Positions 60,673 through 64,000 of a stretch of DNA of 64,000 bases are shown in pieces. The first letter of the stretch is position 1. Each line of letters starts with the position of its first letter. The notes under the pieces are model-generated. The model saw only the letters and a list, made by a program, of their open reading frames with translations. It ran no database searches and had not been told where the DNA came from. Origin of the DNA: Chinchilla lanigera (taxonomy: Eukaryota > Chordata > Mammalia > Rodentia > Chinchillidae); assembly GCF_000276665.1 (NCBI RefSeq), contig NW_004955472.1:7542919-7606918 (forward strand). Direction: 5' to 3'. The position numbers were made by a program, and so were the translations under genes.

Positions 60673-60795
60673 GAAATAAGGTACAGAAAGCATCAAGTAA
60701 AAACCAACTCAACAGTGACTTCTGAAAAGTAGTCACTTTAAGCTGGTTTATTGTTAAAGAGAGAACACATACATGTTTAATTTCCAGGGGTATTT

Positions 60796-60856
60796 TTCTT
60801 TTCTTTTCTTTTCTTTTCTTTTCTTTTCTTTTCTTTTCTTTTCTTTTCTTTTCTTA
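60796..60856 (+). repeat. (TTTTC)n microsatellite
   Basis: About twelve perfect CTTTT units. Probably derived from an antisense poly(A) tail. Confidence 0.97.
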
Positions 60857-62480
60857 ATATTGCCTATGCCTTACCACAACATTACCATCAATGCAAAAAG
60901 AGTGCACCTGGCTTGAGTTTTATTGGCCAAACACTTGTGGTATGAAGAGAGAGAACTAAACTAGTGGAAGAAGAATGAGAATCATTAAATTGTTTGTGAA
61001 TTCTAGTCTCAAGATTCAAATCGTTAAATTGTTTCAAAGTCACAGGGTGGCTCTCACAGGAAAAAAAGTAAGAAAATAAAATTGTTTTCCCATTTCTAAT
61101 ACATCCATAATAGCTTGGGATTCCATGGTGATCCTGAAGAAAAGAAAGGAAGAGAGGATCCCAGGAAGTAGCTTCTCAGAGAGAAGGGTACCCTGGACTG
61201 AATCTTCCAGGGCTGAAGCCCTTCGGGAAAAAAAATGAAAAACATCTCAAAGACTAACTCAAGGGTATTAGTGACCTCTGTGGCTTCCACACCCGGAGTA
61301 TTTCAATTTACAAAGAAAACAAACAAAATAGAGTCAGGACTTTAGGGCATAAGTCAGGTCTTCTGTGGCTGTATGTGGATGGAAAGGGAGACTCGGCAGG
61401 TTCCACTGCCTTCCTTGATTTTCACCATAATAATAGCTTCAATTTACTAAATGCTGACTTTATATCAGGCAGTGTAGTACATCGTGTCACACTGAATTTT
61501 ACTGCCCTATAAAAGATGGGATTGTTTTACCAATTAAGAAAACAACCTCAGATGAGTCACATACTTTGCCTAAGATCACTTCCCAGAGAGGTGCAAAGCT
61601 ACAATGTGCTTCCAACGGAGATTCACTCCATGATCCATTTAAGTGAATATTCAAATACACAACAACAGCCAAAGAACTTTAAGTTCAGCATAGGCCCCAT
61701 ATCCAATAAGCATGACATTCCTGAACATGAGCATTCTTTCAGCTCTTAGGAAACTGTTTTCCCTGTATTTGGCTTAGATTTCTTGATCCTTTGTCCTCCT
61801 GGAGAACACACACACACTACTCACACCCTCCTCCCCCTGCCATCTACTCTGGGGGCCCTTCCCTTTTCTCCCCAGACTCCAGCCTTAGTTTCACGCACTC
61901 TTGGTTGGGAAAGTGATGAAACTCTGCTTGGAATACTGATGGGCTATATAAGAACCTACCCTTTAAGGGTAGCAGGATAGGCGCTCACTTCTGCCTGATC
62001 ACAGGGATGGTCTTGAGCAGCAGCTCATGCTACCTTCTGCCTGTGACTTTTACCATTTTCCATACCCTTTTCACAGTCCTGAGGGTTGGTGCTCATATTT
62101 GCACTGCCAGTTTGACATTTGGACTGTGGTGGGGACTGAGTCAGGTGGGTGGTTGCAGCTACATGGAGGTGCTCCAGGTGTAAAGGAATTGTGCTGAGTT
62201 CTGGTGAGAAAGAGCTTGTGAGAATATCTTTTAGGCTTGGGAAGCCTTTGACTTCAAAGTATCCCCATGTTTCCCCTCTACCAACCCATCCATCCTTGAG
62301 AAGTACTAAGAACTTTTTTCACTGAAAGTAGCTGTGGATTCATATTTGAATCACATAGCTTGTCTCTGGTTCTAAAATAAAGCATAGTAGAGAAAGTTAA
62401 TGAGTGTGTCATTACTCTGGCTAAAATGTCTAAAATGGCTAGAGTAGATATGCTTAATTCAGTTTTAAAATAATTTTCTC
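60857..62480. other. Downstream intergenic DNA with MIR
   Basis: A MIR lies at 61430-61640 (+): AGCTTCAATTTACTAAATGCTGAC...CAATTAAGAAAACAACCTCAG...TTTGCCTAAGATCAC. No gene recognised. Human synteny would place TEK further downstream on the opposite strand, but no TEK exon is seen. Confidence 0.5.
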
Positions 62481-64000
62481 ATCCTCAGGTATTTAACACT
62501 GTATGTAGACACCGCTGAAAGGGCAGTCAGGGTACTTTGAGGGATCTGGTCTGGAGGCCAGAAAGAAGGCCAGGTTTTCCTTACTGGTATCCACAGCTCT
62601 TCTCCTGACTGCTCTAGTCTGCAAGAGAGGAAAGGACCACTCAGCCCAGTCTGGGGGAAGAGGTCTTTTCATGTGTTCAATATTGAACTCTGCCATTGTA
62701 GGGAGTGGCTGAAGCTGGAAATACTTCGGTCCTGAGAAAAACATCTTGCCTGAGACAATTTCAGTCATTAGTCACTAGGTAACTCTGTGTCTTGTGATAC
62801 TAATTTTGTGAAAGTATAAATAAATTCCCCTACAGTAATCATCTAGTCTTCCTTTCCCATCTGAAAAGAGGCCACTTCACCAGACCTCAGCTTTCATCTC
62901 ACCTATATTTTCTAAATCCTCTCACTTTTTTTCCCTGGGACCACCAAGGTCTGTGCTGGTTCACAGCAATTTGGCACCTGAATGGGGAAACCCATTATGG
63001 AGAATTGGTAGAATTTGAGATGCTTCTCAAATTTTGTGCACATCAGGGGAAACAAGTGCATTCATTGGCAGGTCAATATTCAGCACAGGAGTGCTTTATT
63101 GGCAATTATCAGGTACACAAATTGGGGAATGGTGGTCTATTGACCTTAATAAAAAGCCTTTACATGTTTCCTTTAAGGTGATTAATTTAAAAGACTCTCT
63201 TAATCCTCAAGATAAAAAATATTTTATCTTTAGTTAAAAAAATTCTTAAAACTTACAATAATGGAGCTATTTTAAAAGATTACTTAAAATTCTCTTGATT
63301 CCTAATAAGGTTGATGGCCTGTTTTATGTTCCTAAATTTAATTGATATAGAAAAGCCTTGATATTTTAAAAAGAGGTGTAAAGATTTGGAGTCCAATCAG
63401 AGCACTGGGGTTTAAACAGTCACTTGATTTTGACATCCCATTTAAGTGGTGGCAAGCCTACTAGTAGCCTCCAAAGGGTTGCAACTATGACAACCTTTTC
63501 ATATTTGGGTCATCTTATCCAAAAAAGATATATTGTGCCCCAAACTGTTCAGATAAACCCTAACTGATTTTCAAACCTTACTTGGTAATACTAATTGGCT
63601 CCATCCAGCTTTTAGGCTAATTTCTATGGTGTTATTGATTGTCATTTTCCTTCAGACAAATTAATTCAGTTTGCTTCTGTTTTCACAGATGGGTCATTTG
63701 AGGGTAAGGGAGGCTATGTGACAGCTTCCTCTTCCAACACATAGGATACAGGTTTCATCATATGACCAAAATTCGGTTACAAATACAAAAGGAGGGATCC
63801 TTCCCTACAAAATTCACACCTCATAATAGCTTCATTTGGCAACATATGCTATTAACTTTTTAAATTTTACAAAAGGTGGAAGAACAGCAGCAGAAAGACA
63901 ATTCAATCAGGTAAAGCAAAAAATCTAATTTGGGGGTCAAGGGTATGCTTGTGATTTGCTAGAACATGCTGTCCAACTGTATCATGAAGTCAGATCTGGA
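62480..64000 (+). mobile_element. 5' end of a decayed ERV, beta-type, runs off the window
   Basis: A LTR-like region (TATA-like AGTATAAATAAAT at 62814) is followed by a primer-binding-site-like TGGCACCTGAATGGGGAA (62972-62989), close to a tRNA-Lys site. At 63667-63720 an RNase H fragment is readable, with the FTDGS motif at 63682-63696. The order shows that gag and most of pol are deleted or decayed; stops are frequent. Class by recalled motifs only. Confidence 0.6.

Noticed and set aside
62493..62768. 91-codon minus-strand frame, considered as a TEK 3' exon because of human synteny
   Set aside because: No similarity to the TEK kinase C-terminus, and it lies in LTR-like DNA.

Overview
This is a mammalian, almost certainly rodent, nuclear DNA window. 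Genes occupy little of it and retroelements fill most of the rest. tRNA-derived ID-type SINEs (with the A/B-box core GGGATTTAGCTCAGCGG...GTTCGGTTCCCGG), B1-like 7SL-derived SINEs, MaLR LTR elements and L1 fragments point to a rodent. The exact species cannot be read from the sequence; a castorimorph or other non-murine rodent is only a guess from the ID variant.

The only protein-coding gene I recognise is equatorin (EQTN/AFAF, C9orf11 in human), a sperm acrosomal type I membrane protein. It is present twice in tandem on the + strand. Copy 1 has eight exons from 11434 to 20545 (318 codons). Copy 2 has eight exons from 46611 to 60344 (272 codons). In both, the spliced frame is open from the signal peptide through the transmembrane exon to the stop, every intron is GT-AG, and exon phases are identical. 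The copies differ most in the ectodomain exon 2 and in the cytoplasmic tail. Copy 1 ends in an expanded acidic tail with a 24-bp triple repeat. Copy 2 stops early and keeps an out-of-frame relic of the old tail in its 3' UTR.

Layout: 1-4860, old intergenic DNA with L2, MIR and B1 remnants and a possible 3' end of an upstream neighbour (human synteny would predict MOB3B). 4860-11400, 5' flank of copy 1, split by a 5'-inverted L1. 11.4-20.7 kb, EQTN copy 1. 20.7-38.2 kb, spacer with an ERV1-type pol remnant, antisense L1 3' ends, a complete MaLR provirus, a young 227-bp inverted duplication, and a 1.25-kb retroposon with GC-rich 5' monomers and a 15-bp target-site duplication. 38.2-46.0 kb, duplicated 5' flank of copy 2, interrupted by a 7.3-kb nest of L1, MaLR, ID and a solo ERV2-type LTR. 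46.6-60.6 kb, EQTN copy 2. 60.6-64 kb, simple repeats, MIR, and the 5' end of a decayed ERV with an LTR-like end, primer-binding site and RNase H fragment.

The main biological point is the old tandem duplication of a sperm-egg interaction gene, with both products apparently maintained and structurally diverged. The two copies share an MLT1-like LTR in intron 2 but not the ID, B1 or L1 insertions, so the duplication lies between those events in time.
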